A stretch of 64,000 nucleotides of DNA, taken from the NCBI RefSeq assembly GCF_001545155.1, contig NZ_CP014226.1, forward strand, positions 3,904,614 through 3,968,613. The letters run 5' to 3'. The stretch is from Halomonas chromatireducens. GTDB lineage: Bacteria > Pseudomonadota > Gammaproteobacteria > Pseudomonadales > Halomonadaceae. Below are positions 17,603-26,014 of this stretch, in pieces; positions within the stretch are counted from its first letter, which is position 1, and the number at the start of each line of letters is the position of its first letter. The notes under the pieces were generated by a model. It was given only the letters and a program-made list of their open reading frames with translations, searched no databases and was not told the origin of the DNA. The position numbers and the translations under genes were made by a program.

Positions 17603-18916
17603 TCAGTTGATCATTCCAGGAAGCCAGGTGGCGATGGCCGGGAAGGCGATCAGCAGGGCGACCAGCAGCATCGAGCAGAGGATATAGGGAATCGCCGCGG
17701 CGTAGATCTCGCGCATGGTGGTGCCCTTGGGGGCCACCCCCTTCATCACGAACAGCAGCAGCCCAAGCGGTGGCGTCGAGAAGCTGATCTCCAGGGCCAG
17801 CAGCACGATGATGCCGAACCAGATCGGATCGAAGCCCAGCACCTGCGCCAGCGGGAAGAAGAACGGCACCGTCAGCATCATGATGGAGATCTGCTCCATG
17901 AAGGTGCCGAGTACCAGCAGCACGGCGAACATCGCCAGCAGCATCAGGATGGGTGCCAGGTCGAAGCTGGTGGCCCACTGGATCAGTCCGCTGGAGGCGC
18001 CGGAGAAGGCCAGCAGCTGGCTGAAGGTGGCGGAGCCGAAAACGATCAGGTAGGCCATCAGCGTGACCTTCAGTGCCCCGGTGACCGATAGCTTGAACGC
18101 CTCCCAGGTCATGCAGCGGAAGACGAAGGCCAGCACCATGGCGCCCAGGGCTCCGAACGCAGCCGCCTCGGAAGGGGTGGCGAAGCCCATCAGCATCAGC
18201 GCCACGATCAGCACCATCACGCTGATCATCGGCACGATGTCGGTGAGAATCAGCATCAGCTTCTGCTTGAGGGGAACCGGCTCCAGTTCGTAGTTGGGGG
18301 CGGCAGAGGGGTCGATCCGGGTGTGGATCCAGATGGTGGCGATATAGAGACAGGCCAGCACCAGGCCCGGCAGAATGCCGGCGATAAGCAGGGCGCCGAT
18401 GTCGATCTTGGCCAGGGTGGCCAGCAGTACCGCCAGCGCCGAGGGTGGAATGATGATGGCCAGGCCGCCGGTGCCCAGGATCGGGCCGATGGCCATGTGC
18501 TTCTTGTAGCCGCGGCGCTCCATCTCGGGCACCAGCAGCGAGCCCATCAGCGCCGTGGACCCCATGGAGGAGCCACTCAGGGTCGAGAACCCGGTACCCC
18601 CCACGACGGTGACATAGGATAGCCGGCCAGGCACCTTGCCCATCAGCTGGTCGATGGCATTGAACATCTTCATGCCCATGCCGGTGCGGAAGAACAGTTC
18701 GCCCATCAGCAGAAACAGCGGGATCGGCACCAGGTTGAAGCTTGACAGGGCGCCGAAGCCGTTGTTCAGCATTTGGATGATGCCGTTCTGTCCGCCCATG
18801 AAGTACCAGGCGCCGATGACGTTGGCGGCCAGGAACGCCAGCGCAATGGGCGTACCGATGGCCATGAAGCCGAGGATCAGGGCCAGGAGAAAGGCCAGGG
18901 CCAGATACCATTCCAT
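17603..18916 (-). CDS. TRAP transporter large permease (DctM)
   Basis: DctM-type permease, 437 residues with about 12 membrane segments. Typical segments are IPLFLLMGELFFRTGM, the SGSSMGSTALMGSLL loop, IIIPPSALAV and STPPLGLLLFVMKG. The ATG at 18916 (MEWYLAL) overlaps the dctQ stop. It is the last gene of leuC-like, leuD-like, dctP, dctQ, dctM. The position next to a catabolic island suggests import of that pathway's carboxylate substrate. Confidence 0.92.
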   Translation of the reverse strand: MEWYLALAFLLALILGFMAIGTPIALAFLAANVIGAWYFMGGQNGIIQMLNNGFGALSSFNLVPIPLFLLMGELFFRTGMGMKMFNAIDQLMGKVPGRLSYVTVVGGTGFSTLSGSSMGSTALMGSLLVPEMERRGYKKHMAIGPILGTGGLAIIIPPSALAVLLATLAKIDIGALLIAGILPGLVLACLYIATIWIHTRIDPSAAPNYELEPVPLKQKLMLILTDIVPMISVMVLIVALMLMGFATPSEAAAFGALGAMVLAFVFRCMTWEAFKLSVTGALKVTLMAYLIVFGSATFSQLLAFSGASSGLIQWATSFDLAPILMLLAMFAVLLVLGTFMEQISIMMLTVPFFFPLAQVLGFDPIWFGIIVLLALEISFSTPPLGLLLFVMKGVAPKGTTMREIYAAAIPYILCSMLLVALLIAFPAIATWLPGMIN

Positions 18917-19422
18917 TATTCTTTTATCCCCGCTTCGCCGCTGTGAAGAATGTCTCGACCCACCACGAAGCGGGCGAATTCGATGGCCATGAGAGAGAAA
19001 CAGACCGGGTAGGCGATGGTGAGGATCCACTTCGGTACGAAGAAGGCGCGCACGTCATAGTCGCTGCGCTGGAGGTTCAGCATCACCAGGTCATAGCCCT
19101 TCCAGGCCAATACCACGCAGACCGTCACGCAGAGCAGGGCGACCAGCCGGCTCAATACCTGCAGGGCCAGCGGTGGCAGGATCGAGGTGAGCAGTTCGAT
19201 ATGCACGTGCCCCTTGTGCCTGACCAGCCAGGGCGCACCCAGCAGGGTCAGATAGAACATGGCGTACTCGGTGGAGAGGAAGAACCAGGCAGAGGGCTGC
19301 AGGCCCAGGTTGCGGATCACCACGGAGAGCACGATGGCGACCATCAGCCACACCAGCATGATGGCGGCCAGCAGGGCCATGCCGTTGAGCAGCAGAAGAT
19401 AGGCGCGGGTTGCGTATCGCAT
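18916..19422 (-). CDS. TRAP transporter small permease (DctQ)
   Basis: Four-helix DctQ-type subunit, 168 residues. The segment STEYAMFYLTLLGAPWLVRHKGHVHIE is the family hallmark near residues 50-76. Its stop codon overlaps the dctM start, indicating translational coupling. A strong hairpin separates it from dctP. Confidence 0.9.
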   Translation of the reverse strand: MRYATRAYLLLLNGMALLAAIMLVWLMVAIVLSVVIRNLGLQPSAWFFLSTEYAMFYLTLLGAPWLVRHKGHVHIELLTSILPPLALQVLSRLVALLCVTVCVVLAWKGYDLVMLNLQRSDYDVRAFFVPKWILTIAYPVCFSLMAIEFARFVVGRDILHSGEAGIKE

Positions 19423-19468
19423 AGCGTCATCCAGGGCCCGGCAGCGAGCCAGGCGGGAACAGGAAGGA

Positions 19469-19493
19469 GAGCCGGCCGCCTGGCGGCCGGCTC
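19469..19493 (-). promoter_or_regulatory. Strong hairpin between dctP and dctQ
   Basis: GAGCCGGCCGCC and GGCGGCCGGCTC form a 12-bp GC stem 9-33 bp after the dctP stop, with no T-run. Such attenuating stems commonly keep the binding protein more abundant than the permease. Confidence 0.6.
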
Positions 19494-19501
19494 GTCATGC
19501 T

Positions 19502-20503
19502 TCAGAGGTCGTTGAACTTCTCGATCAGCTCGTCATAGTGCTCGAGGCCCATGGGGTGACGTTCCATCTGGCGACGCATGCGCTCCCAGGTGGCTTCACG
19601 GGCTGCTTCTGAAAAGCGCTCGCCGGCTTCGCCTTCCAGGCGGAAGACCTGCATGCCGTCGGCTTCCAGCTCTTCGAGCTGCTCCGTTGCCAGCACCTCG
19701 AAACGCTCTGCGCTTGCGCGCTCATGTTCGATGGCCACTTCCTGGAGGATCTCGCGAGCCTCTTCGCTCAGAGCGTTCCAGCTATCCAGGTTGAGGATGA
19801 CGCCCATGTCGGTGGAGAAGAAATCGGGGTCGATCCGGTAGTTCAGGAAGCGATCCCAGTTGAGGTCCTTGAGGCCGATCTGGGTCCAGCCGGTGGCGTT
19901 GACCACGTTGCGCTCCAGCGCCGAGTAGACGTCGGTGGTGGGCAGGCTGATCGGCTGTGCGCCCAGGTAGTCCTGGAAGAAGGCGTCGTAGACCGGGTTG
20001 CTGCGCAGCGTCATTCCCGAGACGCTCAGGTTGCCGTCGTCGTCCAGGCGGGGCTCGTTGATCGTGTAGAGGTTGTAGCTGACACCGCTGTCGAACCAGC
20101 CCAGGTAATAGGTGCCCATCTTTTCCTGGTGTATCTCGTTGAGCAGGTCGATGCCGCCGTTCTCGCGGGCATGGATGGCGTTGGTGTTCGAGGCGACCAT
20201 GGCATCGCGCTCCGGTACGGTGCCGGCGTAGAAGCTGGCCGCGGTATAGGCCATGTCGACCACACCGTTGCGGACCGCGTCGGGCTGCTCCGATAGGCCG
20301 ATGACCTCGGGGCCGCCACGTACATCGATCTGTACCACGCCTTCACCGCGCTCGTTCACCTTGTCCACGAACTCGAGGAAGCTCTGGGTATAGATCAGTG
20401 AGGGAGGGAAGGCATGGACTGCGCTGATGCGATCCACGGCCGCTGCGTGGGTGGAGGCGAGCAGGGTCGCTACGCCAAGGGTGGCCAGTAGTTGCTTGTT
20501 CAT
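19502..20503 (-). CDS. TRAP transporter substrate-binding protein (DctP)
   Basis: Periplasmic binding protein, 333 residues, with an N-terminal signal (LLATLGVATLLASTHAAA). Family segments include FVDKVNERGEGVVQIDVRGG near residue 50 and GMTLRSNPVYDAFF near residue 170, where the ligand-contacting Arg of DctP proteins lies. The GAGGAG ribosome site precedes the ATG. The ligand cannot be read from sequence; the neighbours suggest a substituted dicarboxylate, half-amide or imide. Confidence 0.9.
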   Translation of the reverse strand: MNKQLLATLGVATLLASTHAAAVDRISAVHAFPPSLIYTQSFLEFVDKVNERGEGVVQIDVRGGPEVIGLSEQPDAVRNGVVDMAYTAASFYAGTVPERDAMVASNTNAIHARENGGIDLLNEIHQEKMGTYYLGWFDSGVSYNLYTINEPRLDDDGNLSVSGMTLRSNPVYDAFFQDYLGAQPISLPTTDVYSALERNVVNATGWTQIGLKDLNWDRFLNYRIDPDFFSTDMGVILNLDSWNALSEEAREILQEVAIEHERASAERFEVLATEQLEELEADGMQVFRLEGEAGERFSEAAREATWERMRRQMERHPMGLEHYDELIEKFNDL

Positions 20504-20598
20504 CGTTTTTCTCCTCGATGGGATGGTACGGATGTTGCCGATTGTTGTTGGAGGCTTGCATCACGCAGTGCATGCACAAGCCGGGCAAGGGCCTGGTA

Positions 20599-21237
20599 TC
20601 ACCCTCTGGAAATGATCGTGGCGTCGCCTGGCGGTGTCTCGAGCCAGGGGTGTCGGCGCGCATAGTCGGCCGCGAATCGGGCGATCTTCGCCTGGTGCTG
20701 CCGGGTCATGTCGATGTCGTCCCAGCCGTTCAGCAGCTTGGTGCGCCAGCTGGGAGCGATCTCGAACTTCAGGTCGAGCGTACCGGCACGGACGCGGCAC
20801 TCATCCAGGTCTACCCGCACCGGCCCGGGCTCACTGCCCAGGTGGGCAAGCAGGCGCTCGATATAGGTCTCTGGCAGCGTGGCCGGAAGCAGACCGTTGT
20901 TGACCGCATTGGACGAAAAGATGTCACCGAAGCTCGGGGCGATCACGCAGCGAAAGCCATGGTCCACCAAGGCGTAGACAGCGGCTTCACGGCTTGAACC
21001 GCCACCGAAGTTGCGTCGTGCCACGAGGATCTGGGCCTGCTCGGCCTTCGGATGATTGAGGATGAAGCCCGGACGGGGGCTGCCACGCTCATCGTAGCGC
21101 AGGTCATGCAGCAGGAACTGGCCGTAGCCGATGCTGCGCGGCTCCTTCATGAAGCGCGCCGGGATCAACTGGTCGGTATCCACGCTGGCCAGGGCCAGCG
21201 GACAGGCCAGGGTGTCCAGAATCTTGATGGGTGTCAT
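20599..21237 (-). CDS. LeuD-like hydro-lyase small subunit
   Basis: Aconitase-superfamily swivel subunit, 212 residues. Segments are DTDQLIPARFMK, the substrate-contacting NFGGGSSREAAVYAL, and a tail shorter than many LeuD. It starts 13 bp after the LeuC-like subunit with GGGAGG. It is embedded between a TRAP transporter and a GntR regulator rather than with leuA/leuB, so I infer a catabolic paralogue (for example a dimethylmalate or citramalate-type dehydratase) rather than the leucine enzyme. Confidence 0.85.
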   Translation of the reverse strand: MTPIKILDTLACPLALASVDTDQLIPARFMKEPRSIGYGQFLLHDLRYDERGSPRPGFILNHPKAEQAQILVARRNFGGGSSREAAVYALVDHGFRCVIAPSFGDIFSSNAVNNGLLPATLPETYIERLLAHLGSEPGPVRVDLDECRVRAGTLDLKFEIAPSWRTKLLNGWDDIDMTRQHQAKIARFAADYARRHPWLETPPGDATIISRG

Positions 21238-21250
21238 CTCAGTCCTCCCG

Positions 21251-22648
21251 TTACAGCGCGCGGATGTCGGCCAGATGGCCGGCCACGGCAGCGGCAGCCA
21301 CCATGGCCGGCGACATCAGGTGGGTTCTGGCCCCAGGCCCCTGGCGACCCTTGAAGTTGCGGTTGGTGGTCGAGGCACACCTTTCGCCGCTGGGCACCAG
21401 GTCACCGTTCATGGCCACGCACATGGAGCAGCCCGACTCCCTCCACTCCAGTCCCGCCTCCCGGAAGACGGTGTCCAGCCCCTCGGCTTCCGCCTGCTTC
21501 TTCACCTGGGTGGAGCCGGGAGAGACGATGCCGGGCACGCGGCTACGCCGACCTTGCAGCACCTCGGCTGCGGCGCGCAGGTCCTCGATGCGGGCGTTGG
21601 TGCAGGAGCCGATGAAGATCCGGTCGATGGCGATATCGGTCAGCTTCTGGCCGGGGGTGAGACCCATGTAGTCGAGGCTGTCGCGCATCTGGCGTGCCTT
21701 GCCCTCGTCGTGCTGGGTTGCGGGATCCGGCACGCAGCTGTCGATGGGCAGGGCTTCTTCCGGGGATACGCCCCAGGTCACGGTGGGAACGATCTCGGCG
21801 GCGTCCAGGGTGATGTCGCGGTCGAAGCGGGCCCCGTCATCGCTCTTCAAGGTCTGCCAATGGCGGATGGCCTGTTCCAGTCGTTCTCCTTCCGGCGCCC
21901 AGGGGCGGCCCTCGAGATAAGCGAAGCTGGTGTCGTCCGGGGCGATCATGCCGCAGCGGGCGCCGCCCTCGATGGAGAGGTTGCACAGGGTCAGCCGTGC
22001 CTCCATGGAGAGTCCGCGGATGGCGCTGCCGGCATATTCGATGGCGTGGCCACGGGCGCCGTCGGCGCCCAGGCGAGCGATCCAGGTCAGGGCGATGTCC
22101 TTGGCGGTAATGCCGGGGGCCAGGGTGCCCTCCACGGTCAGGCGCATCTGCCTGGGGCGGCTCTGCCACAGGGTCTGGGTGGCAAGTACATGGGCCACCT
22201 CCGAGGCACCGATGCCGAAGGCAACGCTGCCGAAGGCGCCGTGGGTGGACGTGTGACTGTCGCCGCAGACCATCAGCAGCCCGGGCTGAGTCAGGCCCTG
22301 CTCGGGCCCCAGCACATGGACGATGCCCTGGCGGGGGTCGTCCAGGCCGAACAGGGTGATGGCATGTTCACGGGTGTTGTCTGCCAACTGTTCGATCATG
22401 CCGCGGACCTTGGCATCGTCGATGTCGTCGAGGCGGCGGGTCAGGGTCGGCACGTAGTGATCGGCGATACCGAAAGTAAGGTCGGCCCGCGCCACGGGCA
22501 GGCCTCGCTCGCGCAGCTTGTTGAAGGCGTGGAAGGAGCCCTCATGCACGAAGTGACGGTCGATCCACAGCAGGCTCTCGCCGCTTTCGCTGCGATGGAT
22601 CTCGTGGGCGTCCCACACCTTGTCGAACAGTGTCGTTGGCATTGTCAT
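21251..22648 (-). CDS. LeuC-like hydro-lyase large subunit
   Basis: 465-residue aconitase-family subunit. The three [4Fe-4S] cysteines are present: IFIGSCTN near residue 340, then GCSMC near residue 400. VCGDSHTSTHGAFG and RNFKGRQG are also conserved. The N-terminal region (RHFVHEGSFHAFNKLRERGLP) differs noticeably from biosynthetic LeuC, supporting a paralogue with another substrate, such as hydration of an alkylated maleate to the malate. It heads the minus-strand operon with dctPQM. Confidence 0.87.
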   Translation of the reverse strand: MTMPTTLFDKVWDAHEIHRSESGESLLWIDRHFVHEGSFHAFNKLRERGLPVARADLTFGIADHYVPTLTRRLDDIDDAKVRGMIEQLADNTREHAITLFGLDDPRQGIVHVLGPEQGLTQPGLLMVCGDSHTSTHGAFGSVAFGIGASEVAHVLATQTLWQSRPRQMRLTVEGTLAPGITAKDIALTWIARLGADGARGHAIEYAGSAIRGLSMEARLTLCNLSIEGGARCGMIAPDDTSFAYLEGRPWAPEGERLEQAIRHWQTLKSDDGARFDRDITLDAAEIVPTVTWGVSPEEALPIDSCVPDPATQHDEGKARQMRDSLDYMGLTPGQKLTDIAIDRIFIGSCTNARIEDLRAAAEVLQGRRSRVPGIVSPGSTQVKKQAEAEGLDTVFREAGLEWRESGCSMCVAMNGDLVPSGERCASTTNRNFKGRQGPGARTHLMSPAMVAAAAVAGHLADIRAL

Positions 22649-22795
22649 GACGGTTCGTTTTACCGAGGTTGTGTTATTTTCATCCCGCTATACTCATACA
22701 ACTATCCCAGACCGCCGCACAGGTCAAATGTATTTTATTTCCTTTTTTATATGTATTAAAAATAGAACAGCCTTGGTGCCGTGTCACTCTGCGTC

Positions 22796-23611
22796 TCACG
22801 CTTCCTGATGTTCGGGCTTCGCCCGCTGGGGCTCCGACGACATCGGCTCCCAGTATCGAGCGGCTTCATCGCCGGTACGGTTCAGATCGATCTGGATGCG
22901 GTAACGGTCGGGGCGGTATAGCGCGTCGAGATGCTCCACGCCGCGCCCCTCCTCGTCGTAAACCACCCGGGTCAGAGCGATCAGCGGTGAGCCCACCGAT
23001 ACATCGAGCGCCTCAGCCACCTCATGGGTGGCCAGTGTTGCCGAGATGGTCTGCGCGGCGTGATCGACCTTCACACCGCTGCGCTCGAGCAGAGCGAAAA
23101 GCGGTGTCTGCGAAAGGTCAGCCTCGTTGTAGTGCAGGGCGATGTATTCCGGGACGTGGGTCACCAGGTAGGAGAATGGCTTGTCATCGGCCATGCGCAC
23201 GCGAATCGAACGCTGCACGCGCTCCCCCTCGCGGAGGCCCAGGCCCTCCCGCACCGGCTCCGGCGGCTTGACGTAGCAGAACTCCAGCAGGCGCACCCGC
23301 GAGGCCTTGCTCATCTTGACCATGTTGGGCATCAGGTTGGCGACGCTGGCAGTCATGACGGTGGCGTCCAGAGGCTGCTCCAGCACAACGGTGCCGAGCC
23401 CCGGCTTGCGTGCCACCAGCCCCGCCTCGTTGAGTGCCTGCATGGCGCGCCTGACAGTGACCCGCGATACGCCGTACTGATCGGCCAGCTTCAGCTCGCC
23501 GGGGAGCTTTCGCCCCGGGGCCAGTCGACCGCTGAGAATCGCATCCTTGAGCAGCAGATAGATGCGATGGGACTTGGTGCCCCCGACGGAATTCGCATGC
23601 GTATCGTTCAT
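22796..23611 (-). CDS. GntR-family regulator (HutC/UTRA type)
   Basis: 271 residues: an N-terminal winged helix (KDAILSGRLAPGRKLPGELKLA, then VSRVTVRRAMQAL) and a C-terminal UTRA ligand-binding domain from about residue 100. ATG 23611 is chosen as it begins a normal-length protein; the frame is open further upstream into the divergent promoter region. It lies between the leuCD-TRAP operon and the divergent enzyme operon and is the obvious regulator of both, probably relieved by a pathway metabolite. Confidence 0.9.
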   Translation of the reverse strand: MNDTHANSVGGTKSHRIYLLLKDAILSGRLAPGRKLPGELKLADQYGVSRVTVRRAMQALNEAGLVARKPGLGTVVLEQPLDATVMTASVANLMPNMVKMSKASRVRLLEFCYVKPPEPVREGLGLREGERVQRSIRVRMADDKPFSYLVTHVPEYIALHYNEADLSQTPLFALLERSGVKVDHAAQTISATLATHEVAEALDVSVGSPLIALTRVVYDEEGRGVEHLDALYRPDRYRIQIDLNRTGDEAARYWEPMSSEPQRAKPEHQEA

Positions 23612-23680
23612 GGTTGGGTCCTTGTCGTTGTTGCCGGTCTGTATGAAGAGCTTGACGCGAGGCATTGGGTAGACATAGAA

Positions 23681-23693
23681 ATGTATTATGCAT
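23681..23693. promoter_or_regulatory. Candidate GntR operator
   Basis: ATGTATTATGCAT is an almost perfect dyad in the divergent region between gntR and the enzyme operon. Two related half-sites, ATGTATT, occur at 22728 and 22751 upstream of the LeuC-like gene. Shared AT-rich words in the two promoters of one island suggest a common operator, but this is inference from pattern only. Confidence 0.45.
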
Positions 23694-23766
23694 AGGACAG
23701 GTTGCTGTGCCATGCAATATGAAGAATAGCGCCAAACAACGATAAAGGCTTCCTTGGAGAACACCC

Positions 23767-24342
23767 ATGCCCGTCATTCAGGTCAGTCTGATCCGAGGCT
23801 ACTCCGGCGAATTGAAACAGCGCCTGTGCGCTCGGCTTACCGATGCCGTGCGCCACAGCATTGCCGCTGACCCTGAAGGCATCACCGTGCTGGTGCATGA
23901 AGTGGAGCCCGATGCCTACATGCGAGGCGGTCGCCAGCGCATGCCGGGAGCGGAAGGTAAGGACGGCAAGCCCGGCATGAGCCCCGAGCAAGTGGTGCGC
24001 GCCTTTCTCTCGGCCATGGAGGCTCGTGATCTCGGTGCTGCCAAGACCCTGCTCGACGATGAGTTCGTCATGACGTTCCCCGGCAGCGGCGAGATGCATC
24101 GTCTCGAAGAACTGGTGGCCTGGGCCGGCGGCCGCTACCGCTTCGTGCGCAAGTGCATTGCAGCAGTGGAAACCTGTGGCGATGGCGATGAGACGACGGT
24201 GTTCTGTCACGGCGAACTCAGCGGTGAGTGGCCCGACGGTACCCCCTTCTCCGGCGTGCGCTTCATCGACCGCTTCGAACTGCGCCGCGGCAGGATCGTT
24301 CGCCAGCAGGTCTGGAACGACCTGGCGCTGGCACGGCCCTGA
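23767..24342 (+). CDS. 4-OT-like tautomerase fused to SnoaL-like domain
   Basis: 191 residues. Residues 1 to about 65 resemble a 4-oxalocrotonate tautomerase subunit: the initiating Met is followed by Pro2, the catalytic N-terminal proline, then VIQVSLIRGYSGELKQRL. After a short linker, residues 72-190 form an NTF2/SnoaL-like domain (MSPEQVVRAFLSAMEARDL, ending RIVRQQVWNDLA). The first gene of the plus-strand operon, likely to isomerise or hydrate an unsaturated intermediate. The fusion is unusual for 4-OT, normally a free 60-80-residue subunit. Confidence 0.8.
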   Translation: MPVIQVSLIRGYSGELKQRLCARLTDAVRHSIAADPEGITVLVHEVEPDAYMRGGRQRMPGAEGKDGKPGMSPEQVVRAFLSAMEARDLGAAKTLLDDEFVMTFPGSGEMHRLEELVAWAGGRYRFVRKCIAAVETCGDGDETTVFCHGELSGEWPDGTPFSGVRFIDRFELRRGRIVRQQVWNDLALARP

Positions 24343-24398
24343 AGTGGCCCTTTCGTTTCCCTTTTCGATTTCATGAACATTCGAGGAATTCTCTTGCC

Positions 24399-25283
24399 AT
24401 GACTCTTCACGCCAGTGACCTCAAGGCCAGGCTGAGCGATCCGGGGATCGTCGTCGCCCCGGGTGTCTACGACGCCTTGAGCGCTTCGCTTGCCGCCGAT
24501 GCCGGATTCGACACTGTCTATCTTTCCGGGGCCAGCATTGCCTATACCCAGCTCGGCCGTCCCGACATCGGCCTGGTCAGCGTGAGCGAGGTCAACGACG
24601 TGATGTCTCACATCCGTGAGCGCACCGAGCTGTCGGTGGTGGTCGATTGCGACACCGGCTTCGGCAATGCCATGAACGTGATGCGCAGCGTGCGCATGCT
24701 GGAGCGATCCGGTGCCAATGCGATACAGCTGGAAGACCAGACCTATCCCAAGCGTTGCGGCCATCTGCGTGGCAAGACCCTGGTGTCCGAGGGCGAGATG
24801 GTGGGTAAGCTCAAGGCGGCAATGGATGCCCGTGAAAGTGACTCGACCCTGATCATCGGCCGCACCGATGCGGTGGCGGTGGAGGGTACGGCGCGGGCCA
24901 TTGAGCGAGCCCATGCCTACCGCGAGGCCGGGATCGACGTGCTGTTCATCGAGGGTATCCGCAGCGACGAAGACATCGCCAGCATCATGGCCGAGTTTCG
25001 CGGCAAGATTCCGATCATGGCCAACATGGTGGAGGGGGGCGACACGCCGTTGCAGAACGCCCAGGCGCTCCAGCAGCTAGGCTTTTCGCTGGTGATCTTC
25101 CCCGGTGCCCTGGTACGCGCCTTCACCCACATGGCGAGCCAGTTTTTCACCACCCTGCGCCGTGACGGTACCACCGACGCCTTTCGCGAGCGCATGCTCG
25201 ACTTCGGACAGCTCAACGAGGTGCTCGGCACCCGAAAGATGCTCGAGCTGGGCGAGAAGTACGACGGCCGAAGAGAACAATGA
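24399..25283 (+). CDS. Isocitrate lyase/PEP mutase-family carbon-carbon lyase
   Basis: 294-residue TIM-barrel of the ICL/PEP-mutase superfamily. Visible motifs: GVYDALSASLAADAGF at the N-terminus, VDCDTGFGNA with metal-binding Asp, IQLEDQTYPKRCGH containing the catalytic-loop K-R-C-G-H, and IIGRTDA. The family includes methylisocitrate lyase, dimethylmalate lyase and oxaloacetate decarboxylase. Beside a LeuCD-like hydratase, a 2-alkylmalate or 2,3-dialkylmalate lyase is the most economical reading. ATG at 24399 gives the family length. Confidence 0.85.
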   Translation: MTLHASDLKARLSDPGIVVAPGVYDALSASLAADAGFDTVYLSGASIAYTQLGRPDIGLVSVSEVNDVMSHIRERTELSVVVDCDTGFGNAMNVMRSVRMLERSGANAIQLEDQTYPKRCGHLRGKTLVSEGEMVGKLKAAMDARESDSTLIIGRTDAVAVEGTARAIERAHAYREAGIDVLFIEGIRSDEDIASIMAEFRGKIPIMANMVEGGDTPLQNAQALQQLGFSLVIFPGALVRAFTHMASQFFTTLRRDGTTDAFRERMLDFGQLNEVLGTRKMLELGEKYDGRREQ

Positions 25284-25305
25284 CCGATCCTTCAGGAGAG
25301 AGCGC

Positions 25306-25980
25306 ATGATTACCACCGACAAGACCGCCAAGGAGATCTTCTTCGAGGTGATGGCCAACCCCCAGCGCGTGCCGTTCGGTTTCGGTAACAAGGCGGTGCT
25401 GGTCAACGTCGACCCGCAGAAGGCCTATACCCGAACCGACCTGTTCAAGACCGCCTACGAGACCGACCCCAACCAGCTCGACTACGTCAACCAGCTGGCC
25501 CGCTCGTTCCGACAGCTCGGCTGGCCGGTAGTCTGGACCCACGTGGCGTTCCTCGACTCCGCAGAAGACGCCGGCGTATGGGGCACACGGACCGATACCC
25601 CCGACTCGTTGCAGAACATCAAGTACGGCTCTGAGCGTGCCGAATTCGATGAGCGGGTGGAGATCGACCCACACGATGTCGTCTACACCAAGCGCATGCC
25701 CTCGGCCTTCTTCGAGACCCCGCTGCAGTCGCTGCTGGTATGGCATCAGGTCGATACCGTGATCGTTACCGGCGGCTCCACCTCCGGCTGTATCCGTGCC
25801 ACCGCGGTGGATAGCCTCTCCCGTGGCTACCGTACCGTCGTGCCCATGGAGTGCGTTGCCGACAAGCACGAGAGCTACCACTACGCCAACCTGACCGACC
25901 TGCATCTCAAGTACGCCGATGTCATGCCGGTGGCCGAGGTGCTGAGCTGGCTCGAAGCTCGTGCTGCCGAGCAGGGCTGA
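25306..25980 (+). CDS. Isochorismatase-family cysteine amidohydrolase
   Basis: 224 residues of the isochorismatase-like fold, closest in style to N-carbamoylsarcosine amidase and maleamate amidase. The triad is visible: Asp in LVNVDPQKAY (near residue 36), Lys in VVYTKRMPSAFF, and the nucleophile Cys in GGSTSGCIRATAVD (about residue 165). I infer that it hydrolyses a half-amide such as a maleamate-type compound to the dicarboxylate and ammonia. The ATG at 25306 follows AGGAGAG. Confidence 0.85.
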   Translation: MITTDKTAKEIFFEVMANPQRVPFGFGNKAVLVNVDPQKAYTRTDLFKTAYETDPNQLDYVNQLARSFRQLGWPVVWTHVAFLDSAEDAGVWGTRTDTPDSLQNIKYGSERAEFDERVEIDPHDVVYTKRMPSAFFETPLQSLLVWHQVDTVIVTGGSTSGCIRATAVDSLSRGYRTVVPMECVADKHESYHYANLTDLHLKYADVMPVAEVLSWLEARAAEQG

Positions 25981-26014
25981 GCGTCTCGGCGAGAGTGGAA
26001 GAGGAGTGTGCAAC

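Noticed and set aside
17079..17687. Two short plus-strand frames between the SSS gene and the TRAP operon
   Set aside because: No ribosome site, no recognisable domain, and the second runs into the antisense of dctM.
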